A stretch of DNA of 64,000 nucleotides from Clostridium sp. Marseille-P2415. GTDB lineage: Bacteria; Bacillota; Clostridia; Lachnospirales; Lachnospiraceae. Under the pieces are notes generated by a model. That model was not told where the DNA came from. It did not search any database and saw only the letters and a program-made list of their open reading frames with translations. Below are positions 26,203-34,940 of this stretch, in pieces. The position numbers and the translations under genes are program-made. The stretch's first letter is position 1. The number at the start of each line of letters is the position of its first letter. The DNA lies in NCBI RefSeq assembly GCF_900155545.1, contig NZ_LT732526.1:2906656-2970655 (forward strand). The letters are read 5' to 3'.

Positions 26203-28467
26203 CTATTGCTTTTCATTTGCTTCCTTTTTTATATAACATCGTTCAAATTCTGTCAATGCCCTGGCCGACATTTCACTGTACTCCCCGTTTATTTCTACTG
26301 CAGCCAGGAGATTTCCGTCCTCAAAGCAGACCGGGACCAGCTTCCCCCATTCGATCAAATCTTTTATCAGGGTATAAGACCGGTTCTTTTCTCCGCTATA
26401 GCCTGCCTGTACATAAACATAATCGGTTTTTGCATAATTCATGAATTCTACGAAATAATCCATTTTCTTGACCAGAGCCACATTTCCCCAGACCCCTGTA
26501 ATATCATCGTAGGACTGGACACTGCATGGGAACGCCAGTACACCCGGGTGTTCTCCGATGGCAATGAGCCTTGTTTCCGGGTCGGCGGCAAGAAGATTCC
26601 ATATCTTTTCGTTTCCCTTTGAAATCATGTCCTGTCTGGCTGCATCCTGATGGTTATAATATCCCCTGTGCCGGAATGATACAGGGGTAAAGCCAAGGCT
26701 CCAGTTCCAATTTACCATGGCCGTGAAAAATACAGAGAAAAGAAGCACCCAGACCCCGGCTCCTACTGCTCCCCGCCATACGGCCCTCTCTCCGGCTTCT
26801 GCCGCGGCCTTTAATACATAGACCGTTGTAAGCACATAGAGAAGCATAAAATAATTCCCGTCTACCTGGGTCAGCATAGCCAGACTTATGAGATTTACGA
26901 TTAAAAACGGTACATAGATGAGCCCTAAAAGCACGGAGAGCTCATGCTTTTCCCCTCTGTCCACATTTTTGCCGCAAAAATGGCTTACAATCCACAAAAG
27001 GAGAAGAAAGAACAGCATAAATCCTCCCCAGGCAAGTATGACATGATCCATGTCTGCACCAACCGGGCAGAAGAAAAATCCATAAAGCCTGTTTGCGAAC
27101 TGCCATGCCTGTTCTTTTAGGGAGCTTCCTGAGCTGCAATTGGGTATGGAATTGGCCACAAAGGGATATTTCATATGAAATCCCAGCCTTGTCAGCAGAG
27201 AGGAAAATACCGATGTAAGGGGAAGCCCCGTTATGATCAGTGTTCTTGCCCAGATTCCTGCCAAGGCCAGAGCAGCCCCCGCCATAACTGCCAAAACTCC
27301 GCTGTTTTGCCCTTCTGCCCAGAATTTCGGGAAATAAAGCTTTCCGAGCAGGTATAAGACGGCCATGCCAAAAACAGCGGTGGAAAAAACCAGGGCCGTC
27401 GGCTTTAAGGTAAGGCTGATGAAAAAGGCGGAAACTGCATACCCCAGATAACGCCAGGACTGCCTCCCTGCCTTTCTGTAGCAAAGCAGGTAATATACCA
27501 TGATCTCCTGAAATAACAGCGTGATCATATCGCTTTTTGCAGTAACCGCCATATTCATAATCCCAGGATTCGCCGAGAGCATGGCCGCCAAAAAGACCGC
27601 CTGTTCCCGTTTCATATAAAACCGGCCGATCTTGTATCCCAGATAAAGGACTCCTCCTGCCAGCCACAGGTTAACGGAGGTGATAAAGCTATAGGAAGGA
27701 AGCTGAGACAGGGGAAGCGTCAAAACCTCAAAGCCTTTGGAATAGGTATAAACGATTCCGATGGTCCCCATATTCTCATAGATTCCGTGGCCATTATCCA
27801 GAATATAGCGGGATCTGACTCCATACCACAGACTGTCATAATCCACTGCAATGTTAATCCTTCCGGCCTGAATGCACAGCATGGTCATAAGAAATGCAAG
27901 AAAGAATATTTCCTTCCAGTTATATGGAGCAGCTTTTTCCTTATCCCAGTCTGTTTTCAGACAGGATCTTCCCAGGAACACCAGCGCTCCGGCACTGATA
28001 AAAACAAAAATATTTAAACAGGGAACGGATCCAATGCCCACAGCGGACATCAGACAAAAAATAATCATGAGAAAGGCCCCGCCGGTGAGGAAGTCCGATG
28101 CCATACCGTCTTTTCCCGGAAGCCTCCACACAGAAACCCTCAGGAAGCGTCCCAAAAACAGAATATAGGCCAGATAAAGGCCGGAAGCAAGCACAGGTAC
28201 AAAAGTCGTATGAGCCCACAAAAAGACGGACAGGATCAGAACTGCTGCCATAAGCTTCTGCCGGTTCCCCGGAATCAAAAATCCGGATAAGCAGAAGGCA
28301 GCAAACAGCTCCGCCGTCTCTGCCAGCATGGTTTTATATTCGTTCTGATTCATGATCCACTGAAAAGCTTCCTGATTAAGAATCTGCTCCAGAGAATACA
28401 GGATCGCTGCTGCTGAGAGCAGCATGAACAGCAGCACCCCATACCGATGTTTTTGTGACCGATTCAT
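26203..28467 (-). CDS. Polytopic membrane protein, GT-C glycosyltransferase-like
   Basis: About 754 residues from ATG 28467; a TTG at 28479 directly abutting the upstream stop is an alternative start. About 14 TM helices. The loop after the early TM spans contains RINIAVDYDSLWYGVRSRYI, an acidic D-x-D-like site typical of GT-C enzymes that use polyprenyl-linked sugars. The last ~130 residues are soluble and extracytoplasmic. No specific family is recognised. Sits 17 bases upstream of the GtrB-like gene, which could provide its donor. Confidence 0.65.
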   Translation of the reverse strand: MNRSQKHRYGVLLFMLLSAAAILYSLEQILNQEAFQWIMNQNEYKTMLAETAELFAAFCLSGFLIPGNRQKLMAAVLILSVFLWAHTTFVPVLASGLYLAYILFLGRFLRVSVWRLPGKDGMASDFLTGGAFLMIIFCLMSAVGIGSVPCLNIFVFISAGALVFLGRSCLKTDWDKEKAAPYNWKEIFFLAFLMTMLCIQAGRINIAVDYDSLWYGVRSRYILDNGHGIYENMGTIGIVYTYSKGFEVLTLPLSQLPSYSFITSVNLWLAGGVLYLGYKIGRFYMKREQAVFLAAMLSANPGIMNMAVTAKSDMITLLFQEIMVYYLLCYRKAGRQSWRYLGYAVSAFFISLTLKPTALVFSTAVFGMAVLYLLGKLYFPKFWAEGQNSGVLAVMAGAALALAGIWARTLIITGLPLTSVFSSLLTRLGFHMKYPFVANSIPNCSSGSSLKEQAWQFANRLYGFFFCPVGADMDHVILAWGGFMLFFLLLLWIVSHFCGKNVDRGEKHELSVLLGLIYVPFLIVNLISLAMLTQVDGNYFMLLYVLTTVYVLKAAAEAGERAVWRGAVGAGVWVLLFSVFFTAMVNWNWSLGFTPVSFRHRGYYNHQDAARQDMISKGNEKIWNLLAADPETRLIAIGEHPGVLAFPCSVQSYDDITGVWGNVALVKKMDYFVEFMNYAKTDYVYVQAGYSGEKNRSYTLIKDLIEWGKLVPVCFEDGNLLAAVEINGEYSEMSARALTEFERCYIKKEANEKQ

Positions 28468-28479
28468 AAAAACCCCCAA

Positions 28480-29868
28480 CTATCTTTTTTCCCGCATAAA
28501 ATCATTCCGGAAAACGCTGTATCCATTCTCTTTTAAAATGGCCAAGGCGCTCCGTACCTTAGCACCGCTGTCCGACCTGCCGGGCCGGTATTCAAAGCCT
28601 GCCCGCAGTTCCTCGTCCGTACACTGCTCAAAATTCAGAGCCAATTCTGCCCTTTTTTCATAAAGATCTCTGCGGTTGGGAATCTTTTTTACTTCAATAT
28701 AAGTGGTGTAACAGTTTCCAACGAGAAACAAAACACAGGCTGTCCCGGCCGCAATCCGCACCAGACACCTGTTTTTTTCTCTTTGCCTTTTTAATAATAA
28801 AGCAAAAGTCAGCAGAATCCCCAGGATACCGGTCTGAAACTGAAGTGCATACCTGGAACTGAGACCGTAATTTTCCTGTAGGAATATCCATCTGGACAGC
28901 ATAATGAGCACATGATTCAGCCCACCGGATACGATAAGAATGAGAGGCAGGATTGTTTCCTCATACAGCCGGTAACGCCAGTGAAACCACAGGGCAAGCA
29001 GGTATAACGCTATGACCAGAAAGCCCAGGATCAGAAACGGTGCGTTGCTGTGAAAGATTTCTTCGGCCCGTTCCCCGCCTATGACCATGGAAGAGAAGGA
29101 TTTTACAAAAAAACGCGCAAAAAAACCGGGCGTATCCTTTAACTGGGTGAAAAGGGATACTTCCGCCGGTGCGGCATGATCTTCCACCGCATAGGAATTG
29201 CTCCACAGATAAAGAAGGAGCGGTACCAGAGCGCAGAGTCCATAAAGGCCGTAACCGGATTTTTTGTCATGCCTCTTCAACAAAAAGCAAAGGCCGCAGG
29301 CTAGAATCACTGTCACCGAATAGATCGCGCAATATGGCCCTGCTATGAACAGTGTCGTGATAAAAGGAAGGAGCATGAGCTTTATGCGGTCATGCCTTTT
29401 TTCCTGGCCGCTCCAAACCCGGTCCAGAACCTCATAATGGTAATAGAAACATGCAAAGGATAAAAAATGGGCCCAGCCGCTTCCATTGGTCAGCATTTCC
29501 CATTTATTGAGGCTGAACAGCACGACCAGGATAAGAGCAAACCAGCCGGTGGAAATCCGCCGGCGGTAACAGTATCCTCCCAGTACCGCACCGGAAAGTC
29601 CCAGGGCCAGAACGCCCAGAACCCGGTCGAACATGATATTATACCCAAAAAGGGATACATTGATGATCCTGCCCAGGTAATTGACCGGAATTCTGGTAAG
29701 GATATCCGGAACAAAAAACCTGGCCGGATTCCATACATCCGGCAGATAGCTGTTAACAAGGCGGACATAATCCGAATATATCCCGTCACAGGTAGCAGCA
29801 AAGATATACCAGAGGCCGAAAACCGTCCCCAAAAGAGGTAACAAATAATAAAAATACTTACGCTTCAT
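28480..29868 (-). CDS. Polytopic membrane protein of the heptose operon
   Basis: 462 residues with about 10-11 TM helices. The N-terminus MKRKYFYYLLPLLGTVFGLW is followed by a loop with CDGIYSDYVRLVNSYLPDVW, whose acidic pair fits a GT-C-like active-site loop, though this is weak evidence. A short basic soluble tail ends the protein. It is one of three consecutive large membrane proteins (26203, 28480, 29887) in the same orientation with gaps under 20 bases. Function unknown beyond probable glycan assembly. Confidence 0.6.
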   Translation of the reverse strand: MKRKYFYYLLPLLGTVFGLWYIFAATCDGIYSDYVRLVNSYLPDVWNPARFFVPDILTRIPVNYLGRIINVSLFGYNIMFDRVLGVLALGLSGAVLGGYCYRRRISTGWFALILVVLFSLNKWEMLTNGSGWAHFLSFACFYYHYEVLDRVWSGQEKRHDRIKLMLLPFITTLFIAGPYCAIYSVTVILACGLCFLLKRHDKKSGYGLYGLCALVPLLLYLWSNSYAVEDHAAPAEVSLFTQLKDTPGFFARFFVKSFSSMVIGGERAEEIFHSNAPFLILGFLVIALYLLALWFHWRYRLYEETILPLILIVSGGLNHVLIMLSRWIFLQENYGLSSRYALQFQTGILGILLTFALLLKRQREKNRCLVRIAAGTACVLFLVGNCYTTYIEVKKIPNRRDLYEKRAELALNFEQCTDEELRAGFEYRPGRSDSGAKVRSALAILKENGYSVFRNDFMREKR

Positions 29869-29886
29869 GCATTCACCTTATATCCC

Positions 29887-31719
29887 TTAATCTGCGGTCA
29901 TTTCAGCGACCACAGAGAGGTGCTTCTCTCCTCTTTGTTCCGTCGCATCTTCATAATAAAAGTTGCTTTCAAAACCCAGCTCTGTGACCTGATACGGCGA
30001 CCCGTCAATTTCAGCGGTTACCGTACTGGAATTGATGGGAATTACATTTTCTTCTTTCCCATCAATGGTCACGGTAATGTGTTCCAAGCCGGTAATCTTT
30101 CCCGGATAGTAGAACTTTAAAAGAATTTTTCCTTCTTTCCCTGCCATTATCCGGACTTTGGCACTTTCATCCAGCCAGCCGTCCTCATAATATCCATATA
30201 CCGGCTCTAATTTCATGGTCCGGACAAAATCTGTGACATCCTGAAATGCATTGTGGGCCGGATCTTCCCGAAGGATCAGCATATTGGGAGTTACCAGGCC
30301 GATGTCGTGAATGGATTTAATGAAGTACACCTCCGTCCCTTCTGCTTTCCGCTGCCTGTCAAAGGTCTTAAAAAAAGTATGGGCGGTAAAATCGCTCATC
30401 TCATAAGAATCACCCATAATAAAGATCTTTTTCCCAAATATATCATTCTTATATTTTTCGTAAGTCACCTCTGCAAGCGAGTTATACCGCTGCTGGTCGG
30501 ACCAGTAATACAGGTTCTCATATTTCCCGCGGTAAAAACTTTCCACAGGCAGCATGAAAAGACCGTAAAAAAAGAACAGGCCACAGTAAAAAAGCGGTTT
30601 GGCAAGCTTCACTCCTGTCTCCTTTTTCGGCACCACAACACCGCACATGTAGGCAGCAAAAAGCCATGCAGCCGTCATGGATACATAAATCCATCTGGTT
30701 TCCACCCGGATCGTAACGCTGGAGGAGCCGATGCACAAGGCGATGAACAGGAGAAACAGGATTATTACACGAAGGCGTACTTTTAAGTATTCCCGTTCTC
30801 TGATGACTGTTATCAGAAACATTACGATCATACTGAAAAGGAACAGATCCGCAAAAACTACCAGAACATGAAGCCAGGCCGGTGATTTCCCCCAGCTTAA
30901 ACCGTTTAAGTGATCCGGTCCTGCGTTGATTCCGAACAGGTAGAACACCTGGCTGATGGCATACCGGAATGCATCTGAAAGCCGGAAGGTATCCGCCACC
31001 GTCGTTCCGCCGGTTCCTGCCGGAGAGAGGTTTCCAATCGTAAAAAAGCGGATTGCCTGAACTGCCAGAAATACGGCCGTAACACCAAGCCAGTGTTTCG
31101 GACGCCTTTCCTTTCTCATAAGAAAAGCTGCATAAAACAGCGGAAGCAGAACCATGTAACGTTCATGGATAAAGCACACGGAAAAATACAGAGCCACTGC
31201 CGCGGATGCAAGTCCCTTACTTTCTTCTTCCTCAGACACATAGCGGTACAGGCAATAAAAAATGCCGATCGCTGCCCACAGCGCCATGCTTTCCATCAGA
31301 CCGTATACCTGGCTGATCTGATAGTAGGACATTCTGGAGAGCAGATACAGGATCCCGCAGGGAAATCCGATCAGCCACCTGCCTGACAAACGTTTTCCGA
31401 ACCGGTATACCGTATAGGCAATGCAGGTGTTTAATAAAATGTTAAACGGTACAAACCAGCCGATATGGCTGCCTGTGATCATAAGCTCCAGCCAGGCTGC
31501 CAGATAATACACAAAACGGAACCTGGTACCTCCCAATGGAAATACAAATTCACGGAACGACTGCTCTCCGTAGCAGGACCAAAGGTAGAGGTCATCCATA
31601 TAAAGTCCTTTTATCTCAATCCCCCTGTTTATGAAAAAAGCAAAGGCCAGCAAAAGTGCGGCTGCGATGATTTCGTCTTTCCATGCGGCTTCTTTTCCGA
31701 TCCATTGTCTGTCTTCCAT
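29887..31719 (-). CDS. Polytopic membrane protein with extracytoplasmic C-terminal domain, GT-C-like
   Basis: 610 residues. Residues ~15-400 contain 10-11 TM helices; the first loop IEIKGLYMDDLYLWSCYGEQ holds an MDD-L motif resembling the first-loop acidic site of GT-C enzymes. Residues ~410-610 are soluble and beta-rich. The stretch GKKIFIMGDSYEMSDFTAHT resembles a GDS-type nucleophile loop, but no complete SGNH set is evident. Strong AGGAGG SD. Placed directly downstream of gmhA, so a role in building the heptose-containing glycan is inferred. Confidence 0.6.
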   Translation of the reverse strand: MEDRQWIGKEAAWKDEIIAAALLLAFAFFINRGIEIKGLYMDDLYLWSCYGEQSFREFVFPLGGTRFRFVYYLAAWLELMITGSHIGWFVPFNILLNTCIAYTVYRFGKRLSGRWLIGFPCGILYLLSRMSYYQISQVYGLMESMALWAAIGIFYCLYRYVSEEEESKGLASAAVALYFSVCFIHERYMVLLPLFYAAFLMRKERRPKHWLGVTAVFLAVQAIRFFTIGNLSPAGTGGTTVADTFRLSDAFRYAISQVFYLFGINAGPDHLNGLSWGKSPAWLHVLVVFADLFLFSMIVMFLITVIREREYLKVRLRVIILFLLFIALCIGSSSVTIRVETRWIYVSMTAAWLFAAYMCGVVVPKKETGVKLAKPLFYCGLFFFYGLFMLPVESFYRGKYENLYYWSDQQRYNSLAEVTYEKYKNDIFGKKIFIMGDSYEMSDFTAHTFFKTFDRQRKAEGTEVYFIKSIHDIGLVTPNMLILREDPAHNAFQDVTDFVRTMKLEPVYGYYEDGWLDESAKVRIMAGKEGKILLKFYYPGKITGLEHITVTIDGKEENVIPINSSTVTAEIDGSPYQVTELGFESNFYYEDATEQRGEKHLSVVAEMTAD

Positions 31720-31794
31720 CTTTTCCTCCTGTTACGCGTTTTAAACGTCATTTGCTCAGGAATGGGGGAAATTTCTTTCCCCTTACTCCCTTTC

Positions 31795-32430
31795 TTAAAA
31801 AAACCGTTCTTCTAACATCAGGCAGAGCGCATGATAAACCGGAAGATGGAGTTCCTGTATTTTAAATGTCTCCGTCTCCGGGACCACAATGGCAACATCT
31901 GCCGCCCTTTTTAAAAGCCCCCCGTCTTTTCCGGTAAGGCCAATGGTCTTCATTCCGATCGCTTTTGCTGCCGTAAGGGCATACATGATATTCTTCGAAT
32001 TGCCGGAAGTGGAGATTCCCAGAAATACATCGCCCTTTCTTCCATAGCCATAGGTCTGCTGGGCATAAATCATCTCACCGTCCACATCGTTTAAATATGC
32101 GGTCGAAAGGCCGGGATGGCCGGTCAAGGCAATGGCCGGAAGGCCACCCTGCAGTTTCTCAGCAAGTTCTTTTCCGCGCTCCGGATCCGCTTCCATAAGC
32201 CTCTTTGCAAAATCCGCAGATACGGCACGGCGCTTCACAAACCCCTTCATCAATTCCCCCACAATGTGCTCTGCGTCGGCACAGCTTCCGCCGTTTCCGG
32301 CGATCAACAGCTTTCCGCCGCTTTCATAGCAGGCTGCCAGAATTTCATAAGCTTCCCTGATCTGAGGCTTCACTCTCTCAAGCACCGGGTAACGCTCCAT
32401 CAGTTCTTCTAAATATTTCATTGGCTCCAT
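31795..32430 (-). CDS. gmhA: Sedoheptulose-7-phosphate isomerase
   Basis: 211 residues, single SIS domain: LLIAGNGGSCADAEHIVGEL near residues 39-58, LGISTSGNSKN, IGLTGKDGG, and C-terminal EIQELHLPVYHALCLMLE-like helix with the catalytic His/Glu. It converts sedoheptulose-7-phosphate to D-glycero-D-manno-heptose-7-phosphate. Next to gmhB, hddA and hddC, which provide the other three steps of the GDP-activated heptose route. Slightly longer than the typical ~195 residues, with no missing motif. Confidence 0.92.
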   Translation of the reverse strand: MEPMKYLEELMERYPVLERVKPQIREAYEILAACYESGGKLLIAGNGGSCADAEHIVGELMKGFVKRRAVSADFAKRLMEADPERGKELAEKLQGGLPAIALTGHPGLSTAYLNDVDGEMIYAQQTYGYGRKGDVFLGISTSGNSKNIMYALTAAKAIGMKTIGLTGKDGGLLKRAADVAIVVPETETFKIQELHLPVYHALCLMLEERFF

Positions 32431-32435
32431 GTATT

Positions 32436-33014
32436 TTACACTCCTTCTCTGTTCAGTATCCAGTCCACAGCCTCTTTCATGGTTGCGGCATAGGCATCAA
32501 AAGATTCCTTCTTCTGTTCCCCGGCCATGCTTTCATACAATTCCCGGCCATATCCGGTTCCTACCAGCACCGTACTCACTCCATATCTCCTTCCGGCTTC
32601 CGTATCCAGAAGCTTATCCCCGATCATATAAGAGTGGTCCTTGTCCACTTGGAAATATTCTTCCGCCATCTCAAACATGCCGGTCTCCGGCTTCCGGCAA
32701 TGGCATTCCCGGCGGTATTTTCCGATTCCATGGACCGGATGGTGGGGACAGTAAAAAAAGTGGTCGATCCCGGCTCCCTCTTTTAAAAGGAGGCTGTTTA
32801 AATATTCGTGCAGGGATACCACATCCTCTTCGCCATAATACCCTCTTGCCACCCCCGCCTGGTTGGTGACCACCACAAGCTTGAATCCGTGCTCTTTCAG
32901 CCGCCTTAAGGCATCCGGCACCCCGGTCAGGATGACCAGATCCGACGGTTTGTGCAAGTATTCCACTTCTTCGTTAATGGTACCGTCCCGGTCTAAAAAT
33001 ACAATTTTCTCCAT
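32436..33014 (-). CDS. gmhB: D-glycero-D-manno-heptose-1,7-bisphosphate 7-phosphatase
   Basis: 192 residues of the HAD histidinol-phosphatase-like subclass: nucleophile block FLDRDGTINEE at 5-15, VVTNQAGVARG, zinc loop CPHHP...CHCRKPETGM, and SYMIGDKLLDTEAG. It removes the 7-phosphate after HddA has made the 1,7-bisphosphate. The gap to gmhA is five bases. The SD is distant (AGGAGA about 12 bases before the ATG), suggesting modest or coupled translation. Confidence 0.93.
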   Translation of the reverse strand: MEKIVFLDRDGTINEEVEYLHKPSDLVILTGVPDALRRLKEHGFKLVVVTNQAGVARGYYGEEDVVSLHEYLNSLLLKEGAGIDHFFYCPHHPVHGIGKYRRECHCRKPETGMFEMAEEYFQVDKDHSYMIGDKLLDTEAGRRYGVSTVLVGTGYGRELYESMAGEQKKESFDAYAATMKEAVDWILNREGV

Positions 33015-33050
33015 CTGTTTTTCGATTCTCCTGGTGCCTTTCTCTCTCGT

Positions 33051-34121
33051 TTACAGTTCAAAATGATATTCGCCGCCTGGAATGGCAACCCGGATATTAT
33101 TATAATCCCAGCGGTTTTCATCGGTGATCCACGCCTGGGCTCCACGCAGCTCGAAGTTCCAGTCCGTAAGCTGTCCCCCGGCTTCTTCCATTCGGGCCGC
33201 CACCTTATGGCGCACGTTATAAGGGCAGTATACCAGGAGAAACCCGCCTCCGCCGGCTCCTAAAAGCTTTCCGCCTAAGGCTCCTGCTTTTAAGGCCTCT
33301 TCGTAAAGCTCTTCTATCTGAGGCGTGGATATCTTGCTGCTCATACGTTTTTTGCTCTTCCATCCGTAATCCAAAAGCTTTCCAAAGCTGTATAAATTCC
33401 CCTTTAACAATTCATCCTTCATGGCATAAGCCAGAGCCTTTACCTCGCACATGGCATCAAACGGATCCTTCTTTTCATAATTCTTTACCTGATCCTTGAT
33501 GATATTGGCGGATACGTGGACGTTGCCCGTATAGCAGAGCAGCAGGTTGTACTGCAGCTCGTGGATGATTTCCTTCTTGATCCGGAGAGGATTGACCACC
33601 ACATTGTTGCGTCCGTGGAATTCAATGAAGTTAAAGCCTCCGAAGGTGGCGGCATACTGGTCCTGATATCCGCCGTCGATTTTCAAATCCTCCCGCTCTA
33701 CTTTATAAGCCAGATCCGCCATGGCGTAGCAGTCCATCTCCACGCCTTTCCATTTGGCCATGGCGGTGAGCAAGGCCACCATGACGGTGGAGGATGTCCC
33801 AAGACCCGATCCCGGCGGCGCATCGCACTGCAAATACACTTCACAACCCTGTTTGATGTCCATGGCTTTTAATGCAGCCGTTACCAGATCAAGGCGTCCG
33901 TCATATACATAATTTTCTTTGGTATTATACTTGACTGTCATATCAAAGTCCAGGGAATGAACGATGATCTGATCATCTTCCCTGGGAACGATGGAGCAGT
34001 ATGCGTATTTATTGATGGTGCTTCCGATGATCGCTCCTCCCTGCTCGTCACAGAATGGAGCCACATCCGTACCGCCTCCGCCAAAGCTCACCCGCAGGGG
34101 TGCACGTCCTCTGATTATCAT
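33051..34121 (-). CDS. hddA: D-glycero-alpha-D-manno-heptose-7-phosphate 1-kinase
   Basis: 356 residues, GHMP kinase fold: RGRAPLRVSFGGGGTDVAPF at the N-terminus, ATP loop PPGSGLGTSSTV near 103-115, DGGYQDQYAATFGG, and the C-terminal GGKLLGAGGGGFLLVYC. The opening motif with GGGTD is diagnostic of the heptose/fucose kinase subfamily. The ATG overlaps the TGA of hddC by four bases (ATGA), so they are coupled. It phosphorylates C1 of heptose-7-phosphate, forming the alpha anomer used for GDP activation. Confidence 0.93.
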   Translation of the reverse strand: MIIRGRAPLRVSFGGGGTDVAPFCDEQGGAIIGSTINKYAYCSIVPREDDQIIVHSLDFDMTVKYNTKENYVYDGRLDLVTAALKAMDIKQGCEVYLQCDAPPGSGLGTSSTVMVALLTAMAKWKGVEMDCYAMADLAYKVEREDLKIDGGYQDQYAATFGGFNFIEFHGRNNVVVNPLRIKKEIIHELQYNLLLCYTGNVHVSANIIKDQVKNYEKKDPFDAMCEVKALAYAMKDELLKGNLYSFGKLLDYGWKSKKRMSSKISTPQIEELYEEALKAGALGGKLLGAGGGGFLLVYCPYNVRHKVAARMEEAGGQLTDWNFELRGAQAWITDENRWDYNNIRVAIPGGEYHFEL

Positions 34122-34825
34122 ATGATCACCGTTCCTTTCTTCACATCATCCATAAACCGGTAATAGTCCTCCGGGATTCCGATATCAATAAAATATCCGT
34201 CATTGACAAAACCGCCAAGCTTCTTTCCCCCGGACAGCCATTTCGGAATCATGTCGTGCTCTAAGGACACCTTACCTTTTGGTATGGCATCGAGCAGGGA
34301 GCGGTTCATCAGATAAACGCCTCCGTTAATGGTTCCCCGGCGCTTTTCTTCTGTCTTTTCATCAAATGCCGTCAGCCAGCCGTCTTCTAAAACAGCCTGT
34401 CCGTAACGGGACACATCCGGCACCTCCCGCAGCACCAGAGCCATGTCAAGGCCGCGCTCTTCGCTTAAGGTCATCAGCCTGGTATAATCAATCTGGTAAA
34501 AGGTATCCGCGTTTAAGACCAGGAACCGGTCTTCGGTCACCTTTTGTCCTGCATTCTTAATGGCTCCTGCGGTTCCCAGGAGTTCCTCCTCATAGGCATA
34601 GGAAACCCGGATTCCCCACTCTGATCCGTTTTTAAAATATTCTTCTACCATGGAGCCCTTATATCCAACAGCAAAAATAATTTCAGTCACTCCATGTTTC
34701 CTTAACTCCATTACTACATATTCCATAAAAGGTTTCTCTTCAATCAGCGCCATTGGCTTAGGCCTGTCGCTTACCACGGAACGGAGCCGTGTGCCAAGAC
34801 CTCCTGCCAGCAAAACTGCCTGCAT
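34118..34825 (-). CDS. hddC: D-glycero-alpha-D-manno-heptose-1-phosphate guanylyltransferase
   Basis: 235 residues, nucleotidyltransferase: AVLLAGGLGTRLRSVVSDRP with KPM at the N-terminus, EIIFAVGYKG, GTAGAIKNAG, LVLNADTFY with the metal Asp, and GTINGGVYLM. Size and motif set match HddC, which makes GDP-D-glycero-alpha-D-manno-heptose. The guanylyl rather than other nucleotide preference is inferred from the adjacent HddA. First gene of its operon, with AGGAGG SD and a promoter at 34878-34907. Confidence 0.9.
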   Translation of the reverse strand: MQAVLLAGGLGTRLRSVVSDRPKPMALIEEKPFMEYVVMELRKHGVTEIIFAVGYKGSMVEEYFKNGSEWGIRVSYAYEEELLGTAGAIKNAGQKVTEDRFLVLNADTFYQIDYTRLMTLSEERGLDMALVLREVPDVSRYGQAVLEDGWLTAFDEKTEEKRRGTINGGVYLMNRSLLDAIPKGKVSLEHDMIPKWLSGGKKLGGFVNDGYFIDIGIPEDYYRFMDDVKKGTVII

Positions 34826-34877
34826 ATCGGTATCCTCCTGATATCATCTTCATCGGTTAAATGGTTGAAACGTTCTT

Positions 34878-34907
34878 ATTATATCATATATCCTTTGGAA
34901 CAATCCA
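34878..34907 (-). promoter_or_regulatory. Promoter of the heptose operon
   Basis: Minus strand TGGATT (34907-34902), 18-base spacer, TATAAT (34883-34878) preceded by TGA (extended -10). It lies about 53 bases upstream of hddC. Confidence 0.65.
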
Positions 34908-34940
34908 CTATATTTGGCATAAAGTTGGAAAGGCGGAAGG

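Noticed and set aside
26942-27667. 241-codon minus-strand frame overlapping the GT-C-like gene
   Set aside because: Different frame inside a long membrane-protein gene, with Cys/Arg/Gly-rich composition typical of a shadow frame.
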